Position numbers and translations under genes: made by a program
The notes under the pieces: model-generated
Told to the model about the DNA's origin: nothing
What the model saw: only the letters and a program-made list of their open reading frames with translations
Database searches by the model: none
In this document: positions 35,658 through 48,500 of the stretch, in pieces
Layout: each line of letters opens with the position of its first letter
Position numbering within the stretch: position 1 is the stretch's first letter
Origin: Mytilus galloprovincialis
Taxonomy: Eukaryota; Mollusca; Bivalvia; Mytilida; Mytilidae
Reading direction: 5' to 3'
Assembly (NCBI RefSeq): GCF_965363235.1
Contig: NC_134845.1
Coordinates: 31,126,524-31,190,523 of the forward strand
Length of the DNA: 64,000 nt

Positions 35658-36099
35658 GGTATAGAACCACTAATTCAAGCCCGGTCGGGAAGAACATACA
35701 AGAAAGTAGTACATATTTTAAACAAAATAGTTCCTACGCATAGCTGTATCTTTGTCAATAGTGGGAATATTTTGGCAGTTTTTATATCAAATGAAAGCTT
35801 GGGCACTTGGGATCACTGCAAAACCCTTTTACTTGAATAATAAAGGAGTATTTGAAATTTTAATAGGATTCAGATCAAAAGTTCCTGTTTTTGTACTATG
35901 AATCTTCGGGGAACCAGTGCGCTCTAATATGCAATTAAAGGTATGTTGATTCTTTCAGCACAAGTCAGGATAAGGTACAGTTTTGACATGAATAACTGCC
36001 ACTTTATTTGAACTTAAGACAAAGTAGCCATAAATGCTTGAAATTGCAATTTAATTTAACATAGAAAGCAATGGGGCTATGAATTAGTGGTTTTATACC
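35658..36099. mobile_element. ~442-bp MITE with ~25-bp terminal inverted repeats
   Basis: Left end GGTATAGAACCACTAATTCA; right end, inverted, GGTATAAAACCACTAATTCA. Interior non-coding. TTAA precedes it but TATT follows, so target duplication is unresolved. Confidence 0.75.
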
Positions 36100-36480
36100 T
36101 ATTACGCTAATCGGACTAGTCGGAAAATTCCAATAAAGCAAGAAGAGGCAAAAGAGGTAATTTATTATCTGATAAAATTTGATATTAAATGAAAACACAA
36201 CAACACACACAAGACGTTTGAAACTGATCTCAACAATGTAATATCTGTCAATTCCCATTAGTAAATATTTGTTCTTAAGTTATCCACAGAATTAGTTCCC
36301 CTTATATTATTCTAATATATTATTCTAATATAAGGCAAAAAACAGCGGATGACATCATGACCAGTACCAAATTTATCGCAGTAGATGAATTTGAGAAAAA
36401 CTGAAAATGACTTATCAATTCATAGATATTTCAAGTAGTCAGATCTTGTAGTCAGAAAATACCTGTACATTAGTTTTTCT

Positions 36481-36492
36481 CCCCCCCCCCCC
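36481..36492. repeat. poly-C tract
   Basis: About 12 consecutive C, unusual in this AT-rich window. Confidence 0.85.
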
Positions 36493-36714
36493 TTTACTTA
36501 TATTCCCCAATAATATTTTACCTGTGTACAATATTCTATTTGGCGGCAAGGTTATTTGTTTAAGGTAATGGTTTTTCCTTTTGTAATTATTTAACATTTC
36601 ACAGCTGTATACTACTGTTGCCTTTATTATTTGCCCCTTATTTTATTGATTTTTTAATAACACTATGTCATAGATCAATTTCATTCGGTCAGTGTATGTT
36701 TACTTGTGTTTATA

Positions 36715-36875
36715 TGTCTTTTAATTTTAGGGGCCCTTTATAGCTTACTGTTCAGTGTGAGCCTAGGCTCCGTGTTGAAGACCGTACTTGGTTTTTCTTT
36801 TAAAAATTGTGACTTTGATAAAAAGTGGTCTCATTGCCACTCATACCACATCTTCTTATATCTATTCATTGAAGT
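36715..36875 (-). repeat. GATATAGGAAGATGTGG-family copy
   Basis: GGGGCCCTTTATAGCTTACT, AGCCTAGGCTCCGTGTTGAA and ACCACATCTTCTTATATCTA, just upstream of the first coding exon of the METTL24-like gene. Confidence 0.75.
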
Positions 36876-36969
36876 TTATTTCAGAATATTCACATAAACA
36901 CACGCTCTTTTGTATGGTATTGTTTTTAAGTCTATTTAATTATTATATTTCGTTTTATATTTTTAGAAC

Positions 36970-36988
36970 GTTAAAATTTTAACAGGAG
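36970..36988 (+). other. splice acceptor before the first coding exon of the METTL24-like gene
   Basis: TTTTAACAG ends at 36985 and GAG precedes the ATG, so a 5' non-coding exon must lie upstream. One candidate donor (ACGAGA then GTAAGT, near 31206) exists, but nothing ties it to this gene. Confidence 0.5.
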
Positions 36989-39900
36989 ATGAAGATTTTG
37001 AACAAACATGCTTGTTTGAAAATATCCATTCTTTTTATCATCACTGTTGTATTACTGATATCAATTTGTCAGAAAATGTCTGCACCATACGATGACGTTG
37101 TACTTAAAAACCAAATAAAGCATCTGATACAGGTACGCATTACTTTTAGTTTATAAACTGACATGATACACAAGTAATAGCAATCATATCCACTACAGTT
37201 GAGTCAGACATGATATTTTCAAAAGTTTTATGAATATCCGTTTTCTTTGGTGTACCTTGCAGCTCGGCTTGTTGTTTTGTTATGCCATAAGAGAAAATGC
37301 GTTTACTTACTTTGACGTCACATCAAATATTCAAAACATTTATATAAGTCTGGAATCTGATGTATAGTAGTTGTCGTTTGTTTATGTAATTTATACGTGT
37401 TTATCGTTTCTCGTTTTTTTATATAGATTAGGCCGTTGGTTTTTCCGTTTGAATGGTTTTACACTAGTAATTTTGGGGCCCTTTATAGCTTGTTGTTCGG
37501 TGTAAGCCAAGGCTCCGTGTTAAAGTCCGTACATTGGTTTATAATGGTTTACTTTGTTATTGTTATTTGGATGGAGAGTTGTCTCATTGGCACTCACACC
37601 GCATCTTCCTTTATCTACTTAATTCGATGATCTAGTGTTGTAGGACGTTGTACACTGTACAAGCCCAGTTGCAACGGTGTTGCATAAGCATCACACATCA
37701 TTTTCAAGGGTATCACCAGCCCAGTAGTCAAAACTTCGGTGTTGACATGAATATCAATAATGTGGTCATTTTTAAAAATTTCCTGTTTATAAAACTTTGA
37801 AATCTTCGAAAAACTAGGGATTTTCTTATCCCAGTCATAGATTACCTTAGCCGTATTTGGCACAACTTTTTGAAATTTTAGATCCTCAATGCTCTTCAAC
37901 TTTGTACTTGTTTGGCTTTATAAATATTTTGATATGAGCGTCACTGACGAGTCTGATGTAGACGAAACGCGCGTCTGGCGTACTAAATTATAATCCTGGT
38001 ACCTTTGATAACTATTTACACCACTGGGTCGATGCTACTGCTAGTGGACGTTTCGTCCCCGAGGGTATCACCAGCCCAGTAGTCAAAACTTCGGTGTTGA
38101 CATGAATATCAATAATGTGGTCATTTTTATAAATTTCCTGTTTACAAAACTTGGAAATTTTCGAAAAACTAAGGATTTTCTTATCCCAGGCATAGATTAC
38201 CTTAGCCGTATTTGGCACAACTTTTTGGAATTTAAGATCCTCAATGCTCTTCAACTTTGTACTTGTTTGGCTTTATAAATATTTTGATATGAGCGTCACT
38301 GATGAGTCTGGTGTAGACGAAACGCGCGTCTGTGGTCTAAATTATAATCCTGGTACCTTTGATAACTATTTCAAGATATTACATTCTGGATATCTTTGAT
38401 AAATTGTACAATTCAGCATGATAATTGCAACGACTATTCTTCGGAAATAACGAATAAAAATGTACTTTTCTAGCGCATTATTTTGATTTTCACATTTATT
38501 AGAACTTCACCGTCAGTTCCGTCTTTTTTATATACAATGAATTCTTTTCCACGATCGCGAGCATTGCAGAGCCATTAAAATTAAAACAACACGTTATCAA
38601 TTGTAAGCGTCGAGTTTTTTCTCCATCATCGGATTCACAAACTTTATAATTTAAGTGTTCTTATCATTTGTGTATAAAGAATAAAATAAGAATTATGTGA
38701 GCATCTTGTAATCTTTCAGAGAGAAAAACCACATTCGGTCAAGGGAGATTTCAAAACAAAAGAAGATATACACTGCATTAGAACAGTAAGTTGCATATGA
38801 CAAATTATATTTACTGTTGTGTGGTAACTCAGTGTCATAACAAAATGAGATAACTACATATATCGCTTAAGTACACTTAAAGAAATAAATATTCCCTTTA
38901 CACTAAGTAACAAAAAGTCGCTCCTATTTGCCTATGGAAATGTTATATTTTCCAAAACAATGAAATACGCTATTCAAATGATTTTGTTTTTAATCATTTT
39001 TTAAATAGCACCTTGTTAATTAGCAAGACTTAAACACTGATGCGGAATCTCACTTTATTTAAGTAGGTCTTTCGTGTGATATCGACTATAGTCTTCAGAA
39101 ATGAAGAACTTTAAAGATAGTAAAATATATTAGTTGAAGGTTTTAACATTATTTTTACCATTCTTTTGTTTTCAGGATGTAGTCTTTTGAATTTACAAAA
39201 TTGACAGCTTGGTTAATTTGTCACAAAAATGCAACAAAATTTTATAAAACTTCCTAATATTAACACCAATTTATAGTTTTTAATAAGTTAAATTTATTCA
39301 GATTGGTACACTTCATCTTTAGTGAAGGCATGAAAAAAATTCAATAATTGTGAAATTATAATTTTTTTCATGAGAATAACCAAAAATGGGTAAAAATTAA
39401 TGTAAATGTGAAAATCATAAAAAAAGATACCTTTAAATGGTGGTAGCAAAAAAGGAAGTGCACCACCATATGTGAATTTTTCTTCATCAGTACCTTTCTG
39501 ACAGTCACTTAAAAGAAAAAAAAGTTAATTTTAAAAATGATTGGCTTCTCAGAGCTGTACATCCTTAGGAACATAAAATTAAGAATTGCAAGCATCAATT
39601 GTGATTGAAAACAAGTAATCTTTTTTTAAATCTTTTCAATCTGTGCACAATCTGATCTGTATTATGTGTTATCATTTTCTCCTTCGTGGATTGCAGGTCG
39701 AGCAATTTAGAAATAGAGATGGGAATTTTATTGTTCCACCAGATAAAATTTTGAAAGTATTGCCGCCTAATGTGGTTGAGTGTCTATATCACAGGTAACA
39801 TTAAACCTTTGATGTATTAAGCTATAATTAATGATATTCACTAAAATATGATTTTATGCAAAAAAATAACAAACCTTACATACTGACCTATACATAAGAC

Positions 39901-42900
39901 ACAATAGATTAGATAAAGTTCTTACAATTTTACACCTGACTTGCACTGTCATGAGTCAATGTTCAGTGAACCGTGACGTGAGGAAACATCAATTGAATCG
40001 AGTGGATAAACATATGATTGTCAATGAAAAAAAATTCGTTATATAAAATATGGTATGATTTCTAATGAGAGATTTAAATTGCAGAAAATTGTAACTCACA
40101 TGATAGAAAGACGTACGGAAACTTATATTTGCAACGTCTACGTCATTTTGAATTTGGTGTATTCTTCTCACATTCGCAATCATGCCACATCTAAAAATAA
40201 ATTGGGGTTGAAAGTATAGGTGGAAGAAATATAATATAAAAAATGACAATTTTGGATAAAAAAATCACGAGTCGATAATGAAAGGACAACGATTTTTTTT
40301 AGAAGCCAAATATCTACAAGAAAAAACAATGTATTATCGAACAAATTTCAAACATTGAACAGGAAATGTTTTAAAGCCATCAACTTGTCTTTACCAAATA
40401 AGGCATTATCAATGATTAAGATATTTCTATACAATTGAAGAAATCGAATCCATGTTGATATCAAACACAAATTTATGTTAGCTTGTATATACAAAAACTA
40501 TAAATACACAAAAATGATAAGAAATTGGAGTATGGAAATACGGAATATGCCAAAGAGACAACAACCAGATCAAACTCCGGACAACAGTCGAATATGTGAT
40601 AACGTACTTTGCTGAGTTAAGCCATTTCAATTGATACTGTATATTTGGTCCTATTATGTTGTTATATTTCATTTTTGTTGCCGATTAGGGGGAAGGTTTG
40701 CATTAATTTTGTCTCAACGTTTAAACCAGCTGCATTTTATGATGAGTTTATTTATGCACTTGTCCTAATTCAGAAGCCTATTTGTCAGTAGTTGTTGTGT
40801 GTAATTGTCGTCCATAAGTGTTTCCCGTTTTTTTAATATAAATTAGGTCGTTGGTTTTTCTGTTTGAATTGTTTTACACTATACATTGTGGGGCATTTTA
40901 AAGCTTGCTATTCGGTTCGAACAGAGGCTCTGTGTTGAAGACCGTACTTTGACATATGATTATTTACTTTTGATACATCTTGACTTGAATAGAGAGTTGT
41001 CTCATTGGAACTAATACCATATCTTATCATTTATATTTGTTGCTATACATTTTATAGACTAACCACATCAATTCAAGCATTTTGTGCAAAACGGGGTCGA
41101 CATGGAACTATGAATAATGGATGGAATATTTGTGAAGATGGATGTTACAAACCAAATCAAAATACAAATATTTGGGTTATTAGGTATGACTAAATAAGTT
41201 TATTTAAAAAAAAATTTTAATGAATTTTGAACTAACGGTTTTTGATAAATATTAAGTTGTACCAACCGCAGAAGTGTCCTTTTGATTACCTGACGCTTGA
41301 TGTCTATTTTCTATATTAACACTTGTGACTTTTGTTTTGGTTTTGCATTTTCAGATGTTTTTGCATAGCGCAATACTAAGATATGTATGGTCAAAATATG
41401 AATCTGGGGCAGTAAAATGTTTATGATTTACTCAAGTACTACCAATCAGTCGAACATTCATCTAGTGTATAGTTCAAACTGTTGGTACCACTAGCCAAGT
41501 TGCAAGATCATTCATATTGATATGATCATTCGAATAGTATTTGTGTTTTAAAATTGGTATTTGAAATTTTTAAGATTTAGGAAATCTCCCTCATGCAAAG
41601 CTCTCATTATTTCTCACTCTTCTGATCAGAATGAATGGTATGGTTACTGGGTACGTTAATGCACTAAAGGATAGTACAAACATCGAAAGTATTCTTTCTG
41701 GTTGTAAACATACAGTCATGATCTACTCAATCAAATATAATTGTGTAGGACTATTTTGAATAAAAATACTTTTTAAAAGGTCAACATATGGAAACATTGC
41801 TTTACTTACAGCAAACATTTTACTTTTTTATTCTATTTTTTTTTGTGTTCATTGCATAGTATCTATACAGTAATGATTAGTATTATTATCGTTTTTATCG
41901 TCAGAGAGCAATATGATGATGCTAAAAATCGAAAAACTATTTTATTATGACAATTTGTTGCACTATATGATATTTTTGGTTCTTTTTTAACTGAAGAAAA
42001 GAACATAAAACGATATGTATATATTCAACAGCACTGTGAATGATAAGATGAATGCTCAGAGTATAGATTTACATTATAAAGCAAAAGTTCATAGACACAA
42101 ACCAAGGTATTTATAAATACTGAAATGTATTCTTAAAATACACTGGAATCAATAGTTTAGTTAAATTGACAAAAGTATCCGAATTTCAACAAAACGTCGT
42201 ATTGATTTAATCGATAAAAAAATAAAAATCAACAAAGCACTCAATACAATGATAATATAAAGTGTTATGGAACCAAGAAAGAATAAAGATACATAAGTAA
42301 CCACAAACTTACCACAGAAACGTTCAGTTTTGGTTTTATTGGTTTTTTCTAGAAACCAGCCACCAATTTAAACACAAATTTTCGGATGTTCAATTGATTT
42401 TAACTTTATTTCAAAGTGAACTTTGTACATGAATAAGAACTTTTTTTTGTTGCTTTTTGAATGTTGACCATGTTTACTAATTTCTAGTATGAAATATGGA
42501 CAATATGATACAGCTATCACACCAAAAGATAAGAGTGGACTCTTTGATCACTCAACACAATTCGGTGTTTGGAGCAATGAAGTAAAAAGAAGATCGGTAT
42601 GAATACATTTTAGTATTATATTTTGTACAATATGAAGTATTGTGTTTTTATGATAATTTATCATATACTTAGCATTGATATGATAGCTTTTGCATAAGTA
42701 TAATGAGCGGAAGTACACAAGCCATAATTTCCCAACTGGGCTGATAACCAATATCAGGTGCATCTCGTGCACAAAACCCATAATAGTGCCTCTCGTGCAA
42801 GTTACTTCCGGTGTTTCCGGTATCGGTTGTTTACTTTTCCATTGTGACGTCAGATATTTTTCAAGACGACGTCAAGATTTATGGGAACTTTTGTGGGGAT

Positions 42901-44040
42901 AGTTTAGTACTTGCTAACAAATGCCATTGACAATTATGAATCATTTTATAGTACAACAAACATGGAGTAATAATGATCATAAAACTCTTCCAAATTTTCA
43001 ATGTTTCAAAATGCCTCTATAGGATATGTTATCATAAAAATGTATATGGCGGTAGTGATGCTGTTGTTGGACAATTATAGTATATTTGATTCATAAGTTC
43101 TGTTTTAGTTATTGCATTTGTTTATTTTCCTTACATAAAACTATTGTCGGAAGTATATGATAAAGCGATTAATACATGGCCTTTTCCATATCAGCCTGGG
43201 TATCATCCCTCGACCCATATCAGCACCTCGACTCCGTCTCGGGCTGATATGGGGGTCTCGGGATGATATCCAGGCTGATATGAAAAAGGCCATGTATTAA
43301 TCTCTATATAATGATTTTACAAAACTCTCACGGATGAAATTCAATACCGAAAAATTATACCAATATGCATGAAACTGTTGAGAATTTTAAATCAATTTGA
43401 ATTCATGTTTAAAAATGTGTTTTTAGATGAATGTATATGTACTTTGAAGGTTTGTATTTCATCAAAATATATATCCATACCGCATTGTTATAATACTTTA
43501 CTCAATTATTTTCGACGATACATGCAAATGTGGATTAACCAATGTGAATATCGACGCTTAAACGAAAAGTGACAGAAAGTAAATATTTTAATTATGGTCG
43601 GCTCCATATTGTAATTTGCGTCGTTTTTGTACCGTTAGTATTTAACTGCGTTTGGTGTTGTTATGGGGTCTTTAGTTCAAAGAAACCAACATTAAATGTT
43701 GAATCACGAACATAAAAACAAAACGTGTCTCGTCGTTTGTATATGCTCATTTTTACTTTTAAAGAATAGCAGAGATGTGATCATTCTGGATGTCGAAAAT
43801 CTTACAGAGAAAATATTGAGTGATGTGATAAAAAATGGACTTCTCAACAAAATCCAACAACTGTCAATTCGTATAAATTACGCAGATGATCAAACCGGCA
43901 TCAAATACCTATCAGCACTTAAACACTTGAGATCCCTTTTTCAAGCAGGATTTAGGATATACTGGACAGAACCAAAATGGTCATGCATTCTTCAGAACAA
44001 AAAGAGGACAAGATGTGTATATTTAGATATGGTACGTTAA
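36989..44040 (+). CDS. METTL24-like (Methyltransf_22) protein lacking the SAM-motif exon, six coding exons
   Basis: Seen: coding exons 36989-37132, 38720-38785, 39697-39794, 41058-41183, 42488-42596 and 43765-44040, each with AG/GT borders and mutually compatible phases (0,0,2,2,0), giving 272 residues and a TAA stop. Residues about 10-27 are a membrane anchor, so the rest is probably lumenal. NNGWNIC (122-128) is the G-W-x-x-C motif seen in METTL24-like proteins. The last exon aligns position by position with that of the gene at 45506-50329 (IILDVE against ILKMDIE; both end in GxRIYW). Odd: the exon carrying DFSFDD...GC...FDP in the neighbour is absent here; I found no in-frame equivalent in 41184-42487. 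The fifth exon is 11 codons shorter than its counterpart and lacks its WKxxTLxDIL stretch. The family is inferred from remembered motifs; catalytic activity is doubtful. The final acceptor is AAAG rather than CAG, chosen by phase and alignment. Confidence 0.75.
37405..37620 (-). repeat. GATATAGGAAGATGTGG-family copy in intron 1
   Basis: TTAGGCCGTTGGTTTTTCCG, CAAGGCTCCGTGTTAAAGTC and GTTGTCTCATTGGCACTCAC. Confidence 0.78.
37690..38375 (+). repeat. two tandem ACGAAACGCGCGTCTGG-core repeats in intron 1 (period 355)
   Basis: GGGTATCACCAGCCCAGTAG begins at 37708 and 38063; cores at about 37962 and 38319. The copies are nearly identical, so this is a recent duplication. The 94- and 80-codon minus-strand ORFs inside are repeat-derived. 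Confidence 0.85.
40490..40645 (+). repeat. variant GATATAGGAAGATGTGG-family fragment in intron 3
   Basis: ATTGGAGTATGGAAATACGG and GCCAAAGAGACAACAACCAG, the reverse of the 28620-28925 variant. Confidence 0.55.
40800..41033 (-). repeat. GATATAGGAAGATGTGG-family copy abutting the fourth coding exon
   Basis: Ends ATACCATATCTTATCATTTA, leaving only about 25 bases before the acceptor AG at 41056-41057. The branch point of this intron therefore probably lies in or next to repeat sequence. Confidence 0.75.
43167..43302. mobile_element. 136-bp palindromic MITE-like hairpin in intron 5
   Basis: GATTAATACATGGCC at the left pairs with GGCCATGTATTAATC at the right, and pairing continues through CATATCAGCCTGG/CCAGGCTGATATG. 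The loop holds GGGTCTCGGGATGA-like GC-rich sequence. Confidence 0.8.
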
Positions 44041-44163
44041 CAATTTAGAGTTTCATGCTGTATTCATTTTGTATTTCCATGTTTAGGTTGAATTATCGCT
44101 CACGAATGCAAGTTTCTAAAGTAAGTTCATACCGTTTTTGTAGGTTCATCTCTAAATTTTATG

Positions 44164-44169
44164 AATAAA
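44164..44169 (+). terminator. AATAAA polyadenylation signal of the first METTL24-like gene
   Basis: Canonical hexamer 124 bases after the TAA stop. It supports transcript termination here and hence a gene separate from the downstream exons. Confidence 0.55.
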
Positions 44170-44444
44170 AACATTTTGTGTTGAAATGCAGTGAAACGGC
44201 ATTACATGTATTTGAGTATGTTTTTGTTTTATATATAATTGTTTTCAAACGCTAACCATACATTTAGCAATTATCGTTGTTTGCTGTGTAGAATACATTT
44301 TGTTATTATAGTATTTATCCAACTGTTAACGTTGGTTCTATATTTTGAAATTTCTGACACTTTCTTCATGTGATGGCTTTTAACCTTACCTATTGGTTAT
44401 AGCTCATTTTGAAGACAGCACGATGACTTGTAAAAAGTTATATC

Positions 44445-44700
44445 ACAAAAATACTGAACTCAGAGGAAAATTCAAAACGATCATTTAAATGATAAAATCA
44501 AAAGCGGAAACACATCACACGAATAACAGTAATATTCGTGACTGGGTACAGGCATTTTCAAATGTAGAAAAGGATGGATTGAACCTTGTTTTATATCGCT
44601 AAACCTCCCACTTGTACGACAGTCGCATCAACTTCCATTACAATGACAACGATGCGTGAACAAAACAAACAGACACAATACGTAAAAATGTCTTGTTGCT
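44445..44700 (+). repeat. TTGGTACAGGCATTTTC-family copy
   Basis: AATACTGAACTCAGAGGAAA, GGGTACAGGCATTTTCAAAT and ACAACGATGCGTGAACAAAA, collinear with 28030-28265. Confidence 0.75.
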
Positions 44701-44777
44701 CATGTTATAAGGAAGCCAGTGAAATGTCTAATTCGGAAGATAACATTGTTTACAACTTTTTGATGAATTATTTATAG

Positions 44778-45267
44778 ATTTACCATACATGTAAAGACTT
44801 AGAGGACACAGAAGGCATATCAATTGGCATAGACGAGATTACCACATTGGTAGGTAAGATATTGATAAAAAGATACACTAGGTAGTACATGGTATTAAAT
44901 ATACACTAGAATTAATATATTTATATTGAAATACTTGTTATCTCCAAAACCTGTCAGATAGTTTTAATTATATTTCCATTTAGTCTCTGTATGTGTTTGT
45001 CGGCAATTAGTTGAGATGTCATGGTAGTGCCTTATTCTTGCAAAATCACAGATTTTTTTTCCATTACTTCAAGTAGTGCGCTGACAATTATCTGCTCAAG
45101 AAAAAATGCAATTATTAATTGAAAACCAATATAAATTGTTGCAGAATAAACTTGACGATAACAGTATTTTAACAAAACTTGCAATTAAAGTATAGGTTTG
45201 AATTTGTGATCAGATTTTGGTATTTCACTTATAGTTTGTATCTTCAAAAAGCTAGACAAATATACAG
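44778..45267 (+). other. candidate upstream exons of the second METTL24-like gene
   Basis: Two stretches have exon-like borders. At 44778-44852 TATAG precedes and GTAAG follows, and only one frame is open (IYHTCKDLEDTEG...). At 45235-45267 ATAG precedes and GTATAA follows; the frame LYLQKARQIY joins 45506 in phase. The first does not join the second in phase as drawn, so at least one border or exon is wrong. Confidence 0.25.
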
Positions 45268-45505
45268 GTATAAGAAGGGACCAATCTATCGTAAGTGTCA
45301 CGCTTTTTCTAACTATGATTTTTCTTTGATAGACTAAACAAGATTTTCTTCAGAAGTTGTATAAAATGTTCTTAAATTTTCAGCTGTGTGTTTTACATTT
45401 TGTATAACTATTTAATTCAAAATTCGATTGAAGACTGTTCAATCAATTTACAGTTATATGCTTCTATTAAACAGATAATACTCATTTTGTCATTCCTGAT
45501 GATAG

Positions 45506-48500
45506 GAGACTTACAACCTTTAGCGAAAAGGAATTAAACGGTCTATATATAAGGTATAGTTTATGTAATCAACTCAGTCATCTTACTTATATATTGTTTA
45601 TTTAGTACAAATTATTTGAAACGAATTTCTAATGAATTATACAATTTTTTAATACAAATGAAAACATTTATTAACTTTCAAATGTTGTAAATTTAGAAAG
45701 TTTGAATCGTCTGTAGTCGAAACGTAGCTCTTATGCTTTGGGTTATCTATGATAACATAAAGATGTACTTAAGAGAAATTAAGCAGTGAATAATTCAAGA
45801 ATTCAAAATTGATACCATACGTAACAAGAGCATTAGCTAAGAAAAATAATAAAATAAAAGTATTGATAGGTTATGGATCTCCTTTCGATGATATTTAAAA
45901 GAATTAAACGGTGAGAACCCCGCCACATTATTTATGTATGTGCCTGTCCCAAGTCAGGAGCCTGTAATTCAGTGGTTGTCTTTTGTTTATGTGTTACATA
46001 TTTGTTTTTCGTTCATTTTTTTACATAAATAAGGCCGTTAGTTTTCACGTTTGAATTGTTTTACATTGTCTTATCGGGGCCTTTTATAGATGACTATGCG
46101 GTATGGGCTTTGCTCATTGTTGAAGGCCGTACGGTGACCTATAGTTGTTAATGTCTGTGTCATTTTGGTCTTTTGTGGATAGTTGTCTCATTGGCAATCA
46201 TACCACATCTTCTTTTTTATATTGACTCCGACTTTAATCTTAAATTTGGTAATTTTAGTCTCAAATTTTAAGAAATGAAATCTAGAATCTGCTTAAATTT
46301 TGAAATGACCTTTTATGAACTATTGAAGTCTTATATGAAAAGAAAAATTGTGATATTGGGCAAAAATGTTTTACCCTGTATCATAGGAAAAAAACCACGG
46401 AGTCCAATATCTGACAAAAATTCCTAAACTTGACATAATTAAATTCTTTAAGTGATATTGAGTTAAAAATTGAATGATTCAGTCAAAATTTGTAATAATG
46501 AAAGCAAACTTTCGAGGACAAAGTCCCAGTTATAGTTGAATATGTACAATAACAATAGGTACCAATCAAGCTAGAATATATAGCAATGGGGATATGTGAT
46601 ATCAATCTACCAGCGTTCAAATAACTTGGATGTATATAATCATAGACATATAGGAAAATAGATAATCTATAGTCAGATAACAAATTACCTTATCAAGAAC
46701 AAGAGTGGTTAAAGGAGGCGACAGTAGACTATCGCTGTTCAAAAGTCATAAATCTACTGAGAGAAACTAAATCATGTTTTTTTTAAGAAACCAAAGGTAT
46801 ATTCAAACTCAAACAAGAAACGTGTGGTCTTAGTTACATGTACATATGAATGGTTAGCAGAAAAATGTTATGCAATGAAATATAAAATATATCAAAAAAT
46901 ATCTATGTCGACACATCAGGGTCAGGCCATTTAAAGATTTGTGAAAGTCGCTCACTTTTCGTGTGAAAGCTTATAATTTTAGCTTCAAAGTTGATACATG
47001 TGATTTGGACATCAATGTTTTTTTTATGTTGTAATAGAATAGGAAACTTTACCCATCCGCTATTTATAAGTCCTATGCATATAACATTTCTTCTACATCA
47101 CCATTGTAGATATCTGACATCAATACAAACACTTTGCAAGGAAGTATTAAGATTAGGTTTAATAAGTGACGGGGGATGGAACGTATGTCATGACAAACAA
47201 TATAGACCATCTGACCCGTGCTTAGTGTATTCATTTGGGTAAGTATATACACATTGTTAAAAAAACTAGTTAACATATTAAAAGCACAAACGATGAAAAT
47301 GGTCAATGACGTCGACAGGAGGATTAAATAGAATTATTCATTCTTAAACTATTGAATTTGGTCTATATTGAACATTTATTCATAACCATAAATACAATTG
47401 ATATACATGTTGGGACATCTTTACACTAATAAACTGCTTTACAAGCATTACATGTATGATAAATTTAAAGAATCTACTCGAAAAACAACTGCTTCGTTCT
47501 CATGTCTATATATTGGAAAAAAATGTTAAACAATTCTATATATTCCAATAAATGTGTTATGTTTCTAGATTCTTGGTTGAAAATTGAAATACATAATAAA
47601 TCCGAATGAGTATTAAGTGTTCAAGTTAACCAGCACACCATGCAATAGAAAAGTCTTGGAGTTTTAGCAATCAGAATAAAATTACACTTCAAAGTACCAA
47701 TGATACATAATAAATATTCCAAGCATTTGAAAGTTCTCAAGCTCATAACAAAAAAACATTTAGTAAAAGATGATACAACTAATTTTTAAAATATTTTCAA
47801 ATGAAAAAAACACTTTATAAAAGATGTTATAACCTTTGAGTTTTCCGTTGATATTCCAATAATACAAGCACTGTCTATATTGTCTTTGTTTCTTATAGGA
47901 TATTCTGGGATTTTAGTTTTGACGATGCGGTGGCAGAAACGTATGGTTGTGAAATTCACTCGTTTGATCCTAGGTAAATAGGAAGTTAACATTAAAGAGT
48001 CTTCATTTCTAATGAGTTTTGCCCTTAAAATCTTAATTAATTTCTAGATATTCAGGAAACTTTTGATTCACATTTTTATAGTGTAAATAAATAAATAATG
48101 ATGATTATCTAAAACTGTTCATTTATGAAAAATGAATTTTAATGACTGAGTGACTTATTCAGACAAGTATGCAATAAATTGCGATTTAAATTGATGGATT
48201 TGATCAGATTCAAACATGTGGTCAAGGGTGTACTATACGTGATTTAGGTTCATTTAAACTGACAGGTAAGGCCTTTCGTTTTTTCTCTGTATTGTTTTAT
48301 ATTTTGGCACGGTTGGGCTTTCTGTAGCTGACAATACGGTAATGCGTTTCGCTTATTGCGTGTACGCCGTTTGGACAGTAACTGCTGAAATCCGCCACAT
48401 TTTGAGTTTAGTTGTATCATTGTCAACCATCTCACATGTACTGTTTTAATTATATTACGATCAGAATAGAAGCATGACATGTGTACAATAATACTTCCTA

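Noticed and set aside
41184-42487. Search for the missing SAM-motif exon of the first METTL24-like gene
   Set aside because: Candidate acceptors (after ATTTTCAG near 41355, after CGTCAG near 41905, after GCTCAG near 42060) lead to stops or have no donor in the needed phase.
43180-43302. Possible microRNA gene
   Set aside because: Stem too long and too perfect for a typical precursor; the palindromic MITE explanation is simpler without expression data.
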